Below are positions 32,332 to 42,111 of a stretch of 64,000 nt of DNA, one piece after another. Every line of letters begins with the position of its first letter. The stretch's first letter is position 1. The notes below the pieces were generated by a model that was given only the letters and a program-made list of their open reading frames with translations, made no database searches and was not told the DNA's origin. This DNA is from Pyronema omphalodes (taxonomy: Eukaryota; Ascomycota; Pezizomycetes; Pezizales; Pyronemataceae). The stretch lies in the NCBI GenBank assembly GCA_024516155.1, contig JAJJXM010000002.1, forward strand, positions 930,001 to 994,000, in the 5' to 3' direction. A program made the translations under genes and the position numbers.

Positions 32332-34902
32332 ATGCCAAACTCTATACTACGAAGGACCGCATCCCCGTCTCAAAAAGGAATCATAATAGCAGTTGCTGTA
32401 TCGCTCACGGTAGTGGCCATCATTGTTGGTGTGGTCTGGATGCTCATTCGCAAGAATTCGAGGACCAGGAGAGGCCATGCAGATGACACAGAAAGGTATC
32501 CAGTTCACCATAATGCGGGAATATCAGAACACGAGCACAGGATCAATGAAAATGGAATATTGGCTCTTCGAATGTCTGAAATTATCAACAGACCGCCGGC
32601 TGCCCTCACTGGAAGCCCTCGCAGAAGAGAATTTTGTCCGAACGAAATGAATTCGATGAGAAGACACACTACTCAGGAACAAATATCAAACTGTAACTAT
32701 CACAACAACAAAAGGAGACATTTAGATGGAGACAGTCATTGTGGTCATCGAGCAAGCAACGCAACAAGTGAAGAATACGGAACCGGCTGCTGCGATGGTC
32801 TTATAGGATATCCCACCAGAAGCCAATCCGAGAGTCACTTAAAACCGAAAGTTCTTGGGCCTCGAGTTTATAATCAACAAGTAGCCTCGAACGGTTCTCC
32901 GAGCCAGTACCGCCGCAACCCGAGCTCGCAATCACAAAAGAGCACTCGTTCCCGGTCTAAATATGGTTATATTTTGTATCCCCCTCCCCCACATCCGGCC
33001 GCAGCTCTAGCCGAAGTACAGATTCCATCAATAGTATCACAGCCCCCATCTTCCCATGCATCCAACTCACCTCCCTGGAGTCCCACAGTTCCGTCAACAA
33101 AGCAAGAATGGCATGAAATTGCTCCATTTACAGATTACAAAATTAGCCAACCGAAAAATAGAATCTACCCTTGGAAAAAAACAGAAACTCCAACTACAAC
33201 ACCACCAATCTCACCAATATTACCAGGATCTTCAGAACCCCCTCTCTTCAGTCTAGCAAGAAATACCTACGAATTCATTCCAGATGTTCATCCAGGAACT
33301 TTGGCAACCTGTGAAAGTTTCCGCAGACCCAGTGACACACCCTCTATATCTCCCCCCTCAACCATCTCCTCTGCGGCTGAAAGTAGTCAAATTACCCCTC
33401 AACATTGGTGGACGGTATTATCTGGTAACATTTCACAAAGAATCCGTCATGACAGCGCAAATATTGTTAGGAAATTTCAACGTCTTTCAAGAGGATCGAG
33501 AGCGGGAACACAGGGCACGCAAAGTCAACAGAGCCAAAGCCAAAGCCAACAAAGCCCCCGAAACCACCATGAACAAGGCGCTAAAAGCTGGCGACAAGTT
33601 TTACAGAACCTACAATTTCCTTTCGTTTCAGAAAATCGTAGGCAAAGTGAACAACTACCTTCAACCCAGCCGATGCAACCACCGCAGCCACATCAGTGGA
33701 GGAGACTGACTGCTTCTGCCCTTAACATCGCCACATCTCAGCCCCACCAGACTAGACGGGAAGCTGAAACTCGGATAGAACATGAAATGGCGAGTGGATC
33801 CGAACCTCAACGCAACGAAAATAAAGAGGCGCCGAATATCGTCCCCCAGGAACGGGTTTACTCACCATCTATGTACCCCGAGGATGGATCGAATGCATCA
33901 TCACTATCACTCGATGAGGTCCTGACATCTACTTCGATTATGCCCGCTGGGAAAACGGAGGAGCTGCCGTCAAACGTGTCTTCTCCTACGTTGGGATATG
34001 ACTCTGCTATTACTGTCTCTTCAGCCTTATGCAGCACCTCCTCAGCCGCTAAATCTGTAACTGGGGTTGATAACAAATCAAGAAGATCTTGTGTTTCGGT
34101 GGCGGAAGTTTCATCTGAGGATGAGTCCACGATGACTGAGAAAGCTGCTCCAAACGTCTCGGCGATATCAACTTGGTCTTTATCTACTGAAGCTCATATC
34201 TCACCAGCCATTCTTCGACAGGAAGCAAACTGGCCCTTAAAGGCAGTTCTTCAGCCGGAGATGCCATCAAATGCCTCCTCAGAGAGCCTATATATCTCAC
34301 CACCAGTCATTTCCCCAGCCTTACCCTCAACCCACGCTACATCAAATCCCGAGGAAGCCATCAGGGCTGGCTCAACGTCCAACAAACTTAACCAGGAAGC
34401 CCCATTTTCTTCCCTTACATCCGTTGCTTCCCGTACTTCCAGGTTCATAGAGGAAGACGTGGACATCGACACGACGCCCTGTGCTCCACATCCCACACCT
34501 ACCCCTCGGACTGTCCATAAAAACTCTTCAAGCTCATTGGCCTCCCGTGCTTCATTTACTTCCCAGCGGGCATCGAGATTTTCTGAGGCTTCGCGGAGAG
34601 CTTCACAGATATCCCTAGCCAGTCTTCCTCCCGTACCTTATCCAACTCCTGCACCTGGTTTTCCCGTGTCTACTCCCACCCAGAAAAAGCTTCTCCAGTC
34701 TGTTAGTACAGAGCAGTTGCATCTGAGAGCAGCGAGTATTAGGGCGAAGTTAAATCAAAGCCCCAGTGGGCCATTATCAAAGGCGCAGCTGACGATTCCG
34801 AGACTAACGGACAGGGTCGTGACAAAGAGGAGATGGGAAGCGGTTGGAGGGAGGTGGATGAAGAGGAGCAGAATTGTGACGCCCCAGGGAACACTCGAAT
34901 AA
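32332..34902 (+). CDS. N-terminally anchored membrane protein with a long disordered tail
   Basis: Uninterrupted 856-aa frame with an ATG in good context (AACAAAAATG). A single strongly hydrophobic helix lies at residues 16-38 (GIIIAVAVSLTVVAIIVGVV), flanked by KNSRTRRGH, so the remaining ~815 residues are predicted to be cytosolic by the positive-inside rule. They are low complexity: Ser/Pro/Thr-rich throughout, a Gln-rich block around residues 395-415 (SQQSQSQSQQSPRNHH) and a C-terminal ASRxS-repeat region (SRASFTSQRASRFSEASRRA). The segment PYPTPAPGF near 770-780 resembles IPTPGF in the tail of the preceding gene. The last 70 residues are basic and better ordered. I recognise no enzymatic domain; a scaffold role is possible but unproven. 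Confidence 0.78.
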   Translation: MPNSILRRTASPSQKGIIIAVAVSLTVVAIIVGVVWMLIRKNSRTRRGHADDTERYPVHHNAGISEHEHRINENGILALRMSEIINRPPAALTGSPRRREFCPNEMNSMRRHTTQEQISNCNYHNNKRRHLDGDSHCGHRASNATSEEYGTGCCDGLIGYPTRSQSESHLKPKVLGPRVYNQQVASNGSPSQYRRNPSSQSQKSTRSRSKYGYILYPPPPHPAAALAEVQIPSIVSQPPSSHASNSPPWSPTVPSTKQEWHEIAPFTDYKISQPKNRIYPWKKTETPTTTPPISPILPGSSEPPLFSLARNTYEFIPDVHPGTLATCESFRRPSDTPSISPPSTISSAAESSQITPQHWWTVLSGNISQRIRHDSANIVRKFQRLSRGSRAGTQGTQSQQSQSQSQQSPRNHHEQGAKSWRQVLQNLQFPFVSENRRQSEQLPSTQPMQPPQPHQWRRLTASALNIATSQPHQTRREAETRIEHEMASGSEPQRNENKEAPNIVPQERVYSPSMYPEDGSNASSLSLDEVLTSTSIMPAGKTEELPSNVSSPTLGYDSAITVSSALCSTSSAAKSVTGVDNKSRRSCVSVAEVSSEDESTMTEKAAPNVSAISTWSLSTEAHISPAILRQEANWPLKAVLQPEMPSNASSESLYISPPVISPALPSTHATSNPEEAIRAGSTSNKLNQEAPFSSLTSVASRTSRFIEEDVDIDTTPCAPHPTPTPRTVHKNSSSSLASRASFTSQRASRFSEASRRASQISLASLPPVPYPTPAPGFPVSTPTQKKLLQSVSTEQLHLRAASIRAKLNQSPSGPLSKAQLTIPRLTDRVVTKRRWEAVGGRWMKRSRIVTPQGTLE

Positions 34903-37061
34903 TAGATTTTTCTTTTGTGATGTGCGGAAGGAATTTTATTGGGAGGAATGTTTTACATAATTGTTTTCTTACTTATGAGTTACTTGATATTTATTATAGG
35001 GATTTTATTGGTTTGTTGTATGGCGGGGTTTGTGTTTTTGTTGGTGGGTAATTTGTTTTTTCATTAGAGGAATTGGTGCATTAGCGATGGTTTTTTGGTG
35101 GCTTTGTTTTTATTAGAAGATTTTGGATAACGACGCATATTATGAGTTAGATAATAAGGCTTTGGATCATACTTACTGATTGTGATTGCGAATATCGCTA
35201 TTATAAAAGTGTTGTTTAAACAGTTCACAGGGCAGCACCCAAGCTTCCCTATTATTCGCCGCTGTGGCGTTGGTGTCTGTCATCCCTATACTAGTGATTT
35301 CATATGAGATGAAAATATTCCCCAAGTAGCCTAAAGATCCCGAAACCATCTTGAAAATTATTGGACTACAGCTATCAGTCCAGAACATCACCAATAAAAT
35401 TCGCCAAACTCATCAGGGTCAAGTTACCTCACCGGTTGTCACCCGCAGTTGCACCCGTCAACACGACCAACTACGCTTCATTCCCACTCAAGCTCCAACC
35501 ACCATTCGTATACGGGACTGCAGTAACCCGACCAGAAACTATCGTAAAAGCCACCCTGCCATCTATTATAAATTACCATAACCCAGCCACTTCCGTTTTA
35601 GAACAAAAATCCTTGTCGCTGCCTGATCATGATTCATGACGTCAACCATATGTTCCTATATCCCTTTAATCAACCACGTCGATATAACAACCAAACATTC
35701 CACAACACCCATCATGTTTTGATTCACAGCCTACTTCATAAGCCACCGAGTTGAGGTGTTTAGATTATTAGTCTATCGAGCCACGATATAGGTGGCGCTG
35801 ATAATGAAACGGATGAGTGAAGATAGAAAACAAGATGATACCAGCCACGTCTACTACTTCCCCCGAGCACAGAGCGTACAGGGTTCAAAACACAACGATG
35901 AGGAAGAAAACTAGTACGATAAAGAAGAAAGGGGGGTGCAGGCCCGAAACAACATGTACGCTCTGTGGTGAATCCCAGCGAGACAGCTTGGAGAGGGGGG
36001 GGTGGGGGGGGGGTGGGGAGATAGCCAACCCCTCCAAAAATGTATCGGAAACTGTAGCATACGTCATGACCATGAGGTTGGGTACATTTACGAAAATCAA
36101 ATTAAATCAAATACCAAGAGCACAGCACCAAGATAGATTACGCCTCCGCTGTGTGAACTCTCGTTTCTTATCGCAGTTACATCACCTGGAGTCCATCACA
36201 CACCGCCGTATCGTAATTTCCATCTACAACCACCCTAACATAAACCGACATACCAACCAACCAACCAATCAACCAATCAACCAGCCCAAGTCCACCGCCC
36301 AAGGCTACATAAAACAGCAAGCAACTCAACCACAACAAACAACAAAAGCCAAAGATGACACTATCTCCACCAGAATCACAGAATCATAAACCTTATAAAA
36401 TAATACACATACGCTCCCCGAGAAACCATCCAGCATAAAATATAACAGGTAGTGATCACGCGCTTAGAACCCACTTAATTTTGAACCAAGAAACTCGAGG
36501 TTATTAGTTTGCTTGACATTTTCGCCTTCAACGTGATTTTATTTCTTTGTGTACGACCAAAGGGGTAATTATGAGGTGTTAGATAAGTCAAGGGTTGGAA
36601 TGCCTGGGGGTGAGAAGGTGGATAAGGGGGAGAGGGTTGGGATTGCTGGTAAGGCGTCTGAGGGATTGAGGGTTCTCCGGTGGCCTGAGACCCGAGAAGA
36701 TACCGTATGATCGTTATTTAGCCATGTGAATAAATAAGTTTATACAAATCTTCAAATTTGCAGCGTTGCACTTCACAACTTTACAGCTTTGTAAACTTCA
36801 ATACAGAAGTTCTTTGCAAAGTCTTTCGATGTCGCGTGATATTCCATGACTGCACGCAACCACATCCGCAACAAAAGTCACAAGCCATAACTGACTAGAA
36901 AGCCTCTAACATAGAAGCATTAAATTTTTCCCTAAAAGCAGAAAATCACAGCAAAAACAAGCATAAAACCAGATCATTAACCCTCCCTAAAATACACCAT
37001 CCCGCTCGTCGTTCTTTAGAAGTCACCTTGAGCCTACCTATCACTCATCATCACCGATCCT
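34903..37061. other. Intergenic region
   Basis: About 2.2 kb, convergent between the membrane-protein gene and SNX41. It contains interrupted G homopolymers at 35995-36018 and a CCAACCAAT-type microsatellite near 36251-36285. A 190-codon frame at 35817-36389 starts only with GTG and runs through these simple repeats, so it was not called. No other feature is seen. Confidence 0.5.
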
Positions 37062-38908
37062 CTATCGTCCCTGTATTTTCCCCACCTCTCTTCCGGCCTC
37101 TTGCCAAGCCTCCTCGCATCTTCGCGCCCATTCAATCTGCGCCTTTGCATACTCTCTCATAATAGCCCTCATATCCCCCACCTTCTCTCTCTGGAACCTC
37201 CTCAAATCTTTCAGCACCGCTCTTCCGGCTTCTTCTACATCTTTTTCGACTGCCTTCTCAGCTCCTTCAAGCTGTACCAATAGCTCTTTCGTTTTACCAA
37301 TATTATCCCTCCTAGTCCGTTCTGGGTCAACATCAACAACCCCGTGGATTGCGTAACCTAACTTCCCGAACCCGCGGGCAAAGATATTTCCACTACTGCT
37401 AGGGGCGGCGTAAGAACTGGACTTTCTATGTCCAGTCTGTCCGCCCATGCCTCCTACCGCTGGTTTAGAGGTGGTACTATTCCTTCTCTGTTGCTGTGCC
37501 GGCTCTGCGTGATTTGGTGGGAACGGACCGCTGCTGTCGTTTGTATCAGAATCTAGGCTTTCGATATCAGGATCCCTGCCATCATCATGAAGCGCTGCTT
37601 CAATCCTCCTCGCCTCCGCCTCTGATTTCTCCAGGGAATCAAGTAGTTGTCTTTTCTCCGCCAATAACGCCCTAGTCTGGTCCTCCTGTATCCTTTTCAA
37701 CACTCTATACCTTAGAACCTTCTGAACAACCCCCGCAAATTGTGCACTCTCCCTCAAAGGCTCAGCGAAACCAGAATCCAAAGCCCGTGCAAGCTCCGCA
37801 GTGCGAATACAAGTGTCGTCAACTGCCTTTCCAATCTTTTCAATGGCGGAGTTTAGGTCCTGGCTTTGGTTTTCTCCTAGGGACCAGGCGTTGTAACGGC
37901 CTCCAAGTTCGTGGTAGTCGATGCATAGCTCTTGGAGTCGCTTCAAGATACGGCGGTTGACACGCTCCACAGATCCTGTCAAGAGGGCTTCGTATTGACG
38001 AGTCGAGGATTCGTATGCGTTGAAGTATGGGTCCAATTCGCTTTCAGCAAGGTTGTGGTTGGGAGGAGGGAGGCGGCCGAGATTGCCAGGTAGCTGTCCA
38101 CTGGGGGAGTCGTTATGGCTTGGTCGGAGCTTGGCGGATGCGGAGGGAATGGGAAGATAAGCGTGAGCCGCTGTTGGTTCGCTAGGGTTTAGAGGGGGAG
38201 CACGGAGGTGTTGTTTAGGGATGTTGATAATAGGAGGGGAAGATAGCACTTCGCTCCAGCTGGCATTAGGGTCCAGGAAACGCTGGAAGACCGAGTCGTA
38301 GCGAATTTCGGTCATCAAGGCGCAGCGCTGGAGAAAGACTCCAAGCATACGCTTTCGGTGGTCGATCATGGAGACATTTTCTTTCGCGGAGGTAGGGGCG
38401 GTGACGTAGTCGCTTACTGATTGCTTCTCAGGGATGGGAGGTACGATTAAGCATGGGTGCAACAAGCTAAGGTTTTTGCGAAGGGATTCAAATTCCGAGT
38501 AGCGACGACGGACTTCGAGGTCCTATTTCTTCTGTTAGTAGAGCTTTAAATCGCCTTATAGAAGGGGTTACGCACACCAGTACGGATGGTATACACGATA
38601 AATCCACCACTTCCTTCATGGTTCTTCCCAGCATCACTGATAACTATTGGAACATTTTTATTTTCGAGAAGCATTTGCTCTACACGTGAGGAATATCCTT
38701 TCTCTCGTCGCATACGACGGTATTCTTCATCTTCTTCATCTTCTGACTCGGCGCGACGAGAGTGGGCGGAAGGACTTCTGGCAAACACAGCTGGTGATGG
38801 GTTGGAATCTTGAGTTCCCGGACGGGAGGCTTCGTCGCTGTCGTAAGGCTGAAAGTGGGGATCGTCATCAGGGTTGTCAAAGGACAGAGGGTTGTTGTCT
38901 TCCCACAT
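37062..38908 (-). CDS. SNX41: Sorting nexin Snx41/Atg20 (PX-BAR protein)
   Basis: PX-domain sorting nexin that binds PI3P on endosomes and acts with Snx4/Atg24 in endosome-to-Golgi retrieval and selective autophagy. Two exons: 38576-38908 and 37062-38522, joined in phase 0 across a 53-nt intron with donor GTGCGT; 597 aa. The start MWEDNNP matches fungal Snx41 N termini. Residues 1-85 are acidic and disordered; the PX domain begins near 90 (VPIVISDAGK, GGFIVYTIRTGDLEVRRRYS) with the PI3P-binding RRYSEF (117-122) and VPPIPEK (138-144). The C-terminal ~350 residues are helical with heptad-like charge patterns, as in BAR domains, broken by a Ser/Gly-rich insert near 430-480. Snx41 and Atg20 are merged in many filamentous fungi, so both names could apply. 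Confidence 0.9.
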
Positions 38909-40514
38909 AGCTGCAGTGTGGTGGTGATAGTTAACCGTTGGAGATGGTGGTTGGTGTAGGAGCTTGGAGCTTGTTTGGCGCGGGGAACTTGCATGACGAT
39001 GCTGTGGCGCGGATGGCGGTGCTGACAGGGGGTGTACAAGGGTTAGACTTCTTTAGGTATCGCTCCCGCGAGATGCGCGCGTAAGTATATTTGAAAGAGA
39101 AATGTGACGATACAAACACAACACCATGTAGTGTGAATTCACTGTAATACGATAGAAAAAGTTAAAGTACGCAATAATAAACCTTTACTGTATAGTATAG
39201 TTACTAAAAATCCTTCTAGAAGTGCAAAATTCATCTCCTTAGAATACCAGAGAAAATCCAAGCTCTGTGGTACCTGGACAGTAATCTCCATCCCTCCTTT
39301 ACTGCTTTCTCACTCTCCAAAATAAACACAAAGTCTCCATCATCAAACTAGTGGAAAAATTGTCTCCAGAACTTGAGAGAAACGCCTTCGGATGATCCCT
39401 GGTGATCATGTACCTATGTAGCCACCATCGTCTTGACTCTTGACATTTCCATTTGAGTTTCCCTTAAATTCTTGCTAGTGTTCTTGTTGACGTTTTTCCG
39501 AGAATCCCTCCCATACTTCATTCTGTAGGACTTGTTGAATACCACTGCTGATGCTTGCTGAGACATAGCTGGCTTGAGGTTACAGGTGCGAAGTTGTACC
39601 CAGTACTGCCGAAGCGTAATTGTAGCTATCAGTGACATCTATTCATTGTCATTTTCTAAATCCCGATCGAGTTAGGATTCATTATCATAGTTATTTCAAT
39701 AAATAATTGTAAATGTGTAAATTGATAGCTTCAGTAGTTTCGTAATCTTTATATCGCAGTTCATGGACCATTGACTAACCGTCAACTGGATGGAGGAAGG
39801 CTGAAAACTGAAACAATGAATCAGCTCCAGAATTATACAAGCTGTTAATCTATAGAGCCTTCATGGCATCTTTAACATTCACTATCCATTACGTTGATGC
39901 ACCAATACACCGTCCGCTGTTGTTGGCGAATCGAATTTGGAAATGCGTGATAAATCATAACTTAATCCGCCAGCTCAACCTTGCACGGGTGACATTCCAT
40001 GTTTAGATATCAAAAAGTCTTTGGTGATACACATACTTCCCTCAAGATTTTATCAAAAACCTTCAGTATGAGTGCTTTCAAAAACTGATATGTAGTTGGG
40101 TTAGATGGAATCACTAACGATAAATAGTCATTTTTTTCATAAATCACCAGCTCCAGACCCACAGGAAGTCACCCATTGCCTTCACTACGCTGAACCGGAA
40201 TTAAATTATAGTTCCATTTACGAGTTTATCTAAAACTTCTGGATTTTATCACATATTCCATGATGTCACTTGTACGGAAATAGAAATAATTAATCTTTAT
40301 TTAAACTGCGAAAACGTATCACATACAGTGGCATTATGTTATTATTCCTCGACTGTGCGGGGCGTCGCTTCAAGCTGTCTGTCTGCAGAGCTAGATATTT
40401 ATAGGAAGAGAGGAACCATAAACACGCACAACAATCTTAGACAGTTTCATCCGCCTTGTAAGTAAAGTTCAACCATTATAAAGTTTTCCATCCCATAAAG
40501 CGCATCGTCTCCAC
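38909..40514. other. Intergenic region upstream of SNX41
   Basis: 1.6 kb, AT-rich. The first ~150 bp are the SNX41 promoter and leader. No credible ORF, RNA gene or repeat is seen in the rest. Confidence 0.5.
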
Positions 40515-41468
40515 TTAATTATTCTCCGCACTAGCCACCGTGACGCCAGTTCCATCTCTCTGCATGCGTCTCTTCTCTCTCTCCCAATCGACCCTGCGTT
40601 GAAACCTGGCAAAATCAATGACCTCACCTCCTGGCAACCTAACAAATCTCACAAGTCTACCTCTCTCCGTCAAGATACACCCACACCCATCGTAATGCGT
40701 GCACCTCAATCTCTCTTCCTCATCCGGATACCACAAACAAACACCCTTCCACATAACCAACGCAGTCAAGACACAACCTAGCGTGAATGTGATCGTGTAT
40801 AAAATTGGGATATCCAGAGCGTCGGCATTGAGGTGGAGTTGGCCGTCAATGCGGATCCAGAGTGGCTCCTTGGTAGCTGTAGATACAGCTGGTGTGCCGG
40901 TGGATGTTGGAGCCAATGTTGAGATGGTTCCCAAATGACCGGAAGGGTTGGAGTCAGGGCCGAGGACACCAGAGGGGTTGATACCGGGCATAGACGTGCT
41001 GCTAAGGGCGGGGTTAAGAGCGGTGATGGTCGAAAAGATTTGATCGCTGAGAGGTGTAGCAGACGCCACAGGGGCCTTGACGATGGTGTCGGACGTAGCC
41101 GGAACATTATCGGTTGCTGGAGGAGGTGGTGGAGGAGGTTGCTCTTGTTGAGTAGTGGTAGCAGGAACCTCAGGAGCAGGAGGAGGAGGAGGAGGAGGCG
41201 GTGGCGGTGGTGGAGGAGGAGCTGGAGCAGCCTCGACTGTTGTCTCCGCTGGTGGAGGAGGTGGTGGTGGAGGCGAAGAGGCAGGAGGTTCAACCGTAGC
41301 AGGAGGAGGAATATCCGTCTTGATTTCCTCCGTAGTCGCTGGAGGAAGAGGTTGGCCTTCTGTAGCCAAAGTATTGGGCGGAGGCCCGGGCTCCTGAGCA
41401 GTCATTGATGGATTCGCTGTGGAAGAATTGACCGCAAGAAGCGATTGGACGATGGTGTGGTTCATCAT
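40515..41468 (-). CDS. Polyproline single-pass membrane protein, hypothetical
   Basis: Single exon, 317 aa. The start codon at 41468 is the first of two adjacent ATGs. Residues 22-120 consist largely of proline runs (blocks of 7 to 14 Pro, separated by Ala/Thr/Val) of the type that binds profilin, SH3 or WW domains. A Ser/Thr-rich spacer follows, then one transmembrane helix at about 219-240 (ILYTITFTLGCVLTALVMW). The 75-residue tail contains a small Cys cluster (CTHYDGCGC) and a highly charged helix (FQRRVDWEREKRRMQ). No signal peptide is visible. The function is unknown. The gene is divergent from the RRM gene, with starts 643 bp apart. The proline tract creates long Gly/Arg-rich antisense frames that are not genes. 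Confidence 0.78.
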   Translation of the reverse strand: MMNHTIVQSLLAVNSSTANPSMTAQEPGPPPNTLATEGQPLPPATTEEIKTDIPPPATVEPPASSPPPPPPPPAETTVEAAPAPPPPPPPPPPPPPPAPEVPATTTQQEQPPPPPPPATDNVPATSDTIVKAPVASATPLSDQIFSTITALNPALSSTSMPGINPSGVLGPDSNPSGHLGTISTLAPTSTGTPAVSTATKEPLWIRIDGQLHLNADALDIPILYTITFTLGCVLTALVMWKGVCLWYPDEEERLRCTHYDGCGCILTERGRLVRFVRLPGGEVIDFARFQRRVDWEREKRRMQRDGTGVTVASAENN

Positions 41469-42111
41469 GAATTTGTAGGCCTCCCCTAGCCAAGTTGCTT
41501 CTGATTGATAGATGCTGCGGGTATGTGTGTGTGTGTTTGTTGGTGGAGATGGAGTCCCGTTTTCTCCGCCTCTCTAACAAATTCGAACTTCAAAGGTCAA
41601 AATCAACTATCACAAATTGAACTCGACCCCTAGATGTGGATACGCCACTAGTTTCTTTGTTGCGGCCTGAATGAGGGGTCGAGGGGTTATTTGGATCCTA
41701 CAGCAGAGTGGGGGTCGATGGGTATCCAACTTGGAATCACCAAACAGAATTTTGCAGGGGTATATGAGCGACGTGATACATGGTGATCGGCATGAATCAT
41801 CTAGGGTTAGGCCCGGAAAAGAATTCATAGTTCCTCTGCTGGGTTGCTTGCTGTGCACTGGCGGCCAGGTCCAGTTTGAGCTTCTTTCTTTCTTGTACCA
41901 AGAAGGGGCCTAGATTGTCCTTCGTTTCTTTCATTCTTTCAAGTCTCATTCTTCGTTCAGTATCCTCCAACCAAAAGACAACTCCAACCACTTCGATACC
42001 CAATCATCGACATCAACCTTCTATCTACACCTTCCCCCAGGCTTCGTGCATTCTCTTTATTGAAGACAGAAAACTTTAAACCTTAAACCCAGCCGCGTTC
42101 GTCCATAGCGA
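41469..42111. promoter_or_regulatory. Shared divergent promoter region
   Basis: 643 bp between the start codons of the polyproline membrane protein (minus) and the RRM protein (plus). It has a pyrimidine-rich leader near 41880-42040 on the plus side and a short GT run near 41524. No defined site is recognised. Confidence 0.4.

Noticed and set aside
35817..36389. 190-codon plus-strand frame
   Set aside because: Starts only at GTG and includes translated G-homopolymer and CCAACCAAT microsatellite; low-complexity by-product.
40935..41408. 157-codon Arg-rich and 80-codon Gly-rich plus-strand frames
   Set aside because: Antisense translations of the proline codon tract of the minus-strand gene.
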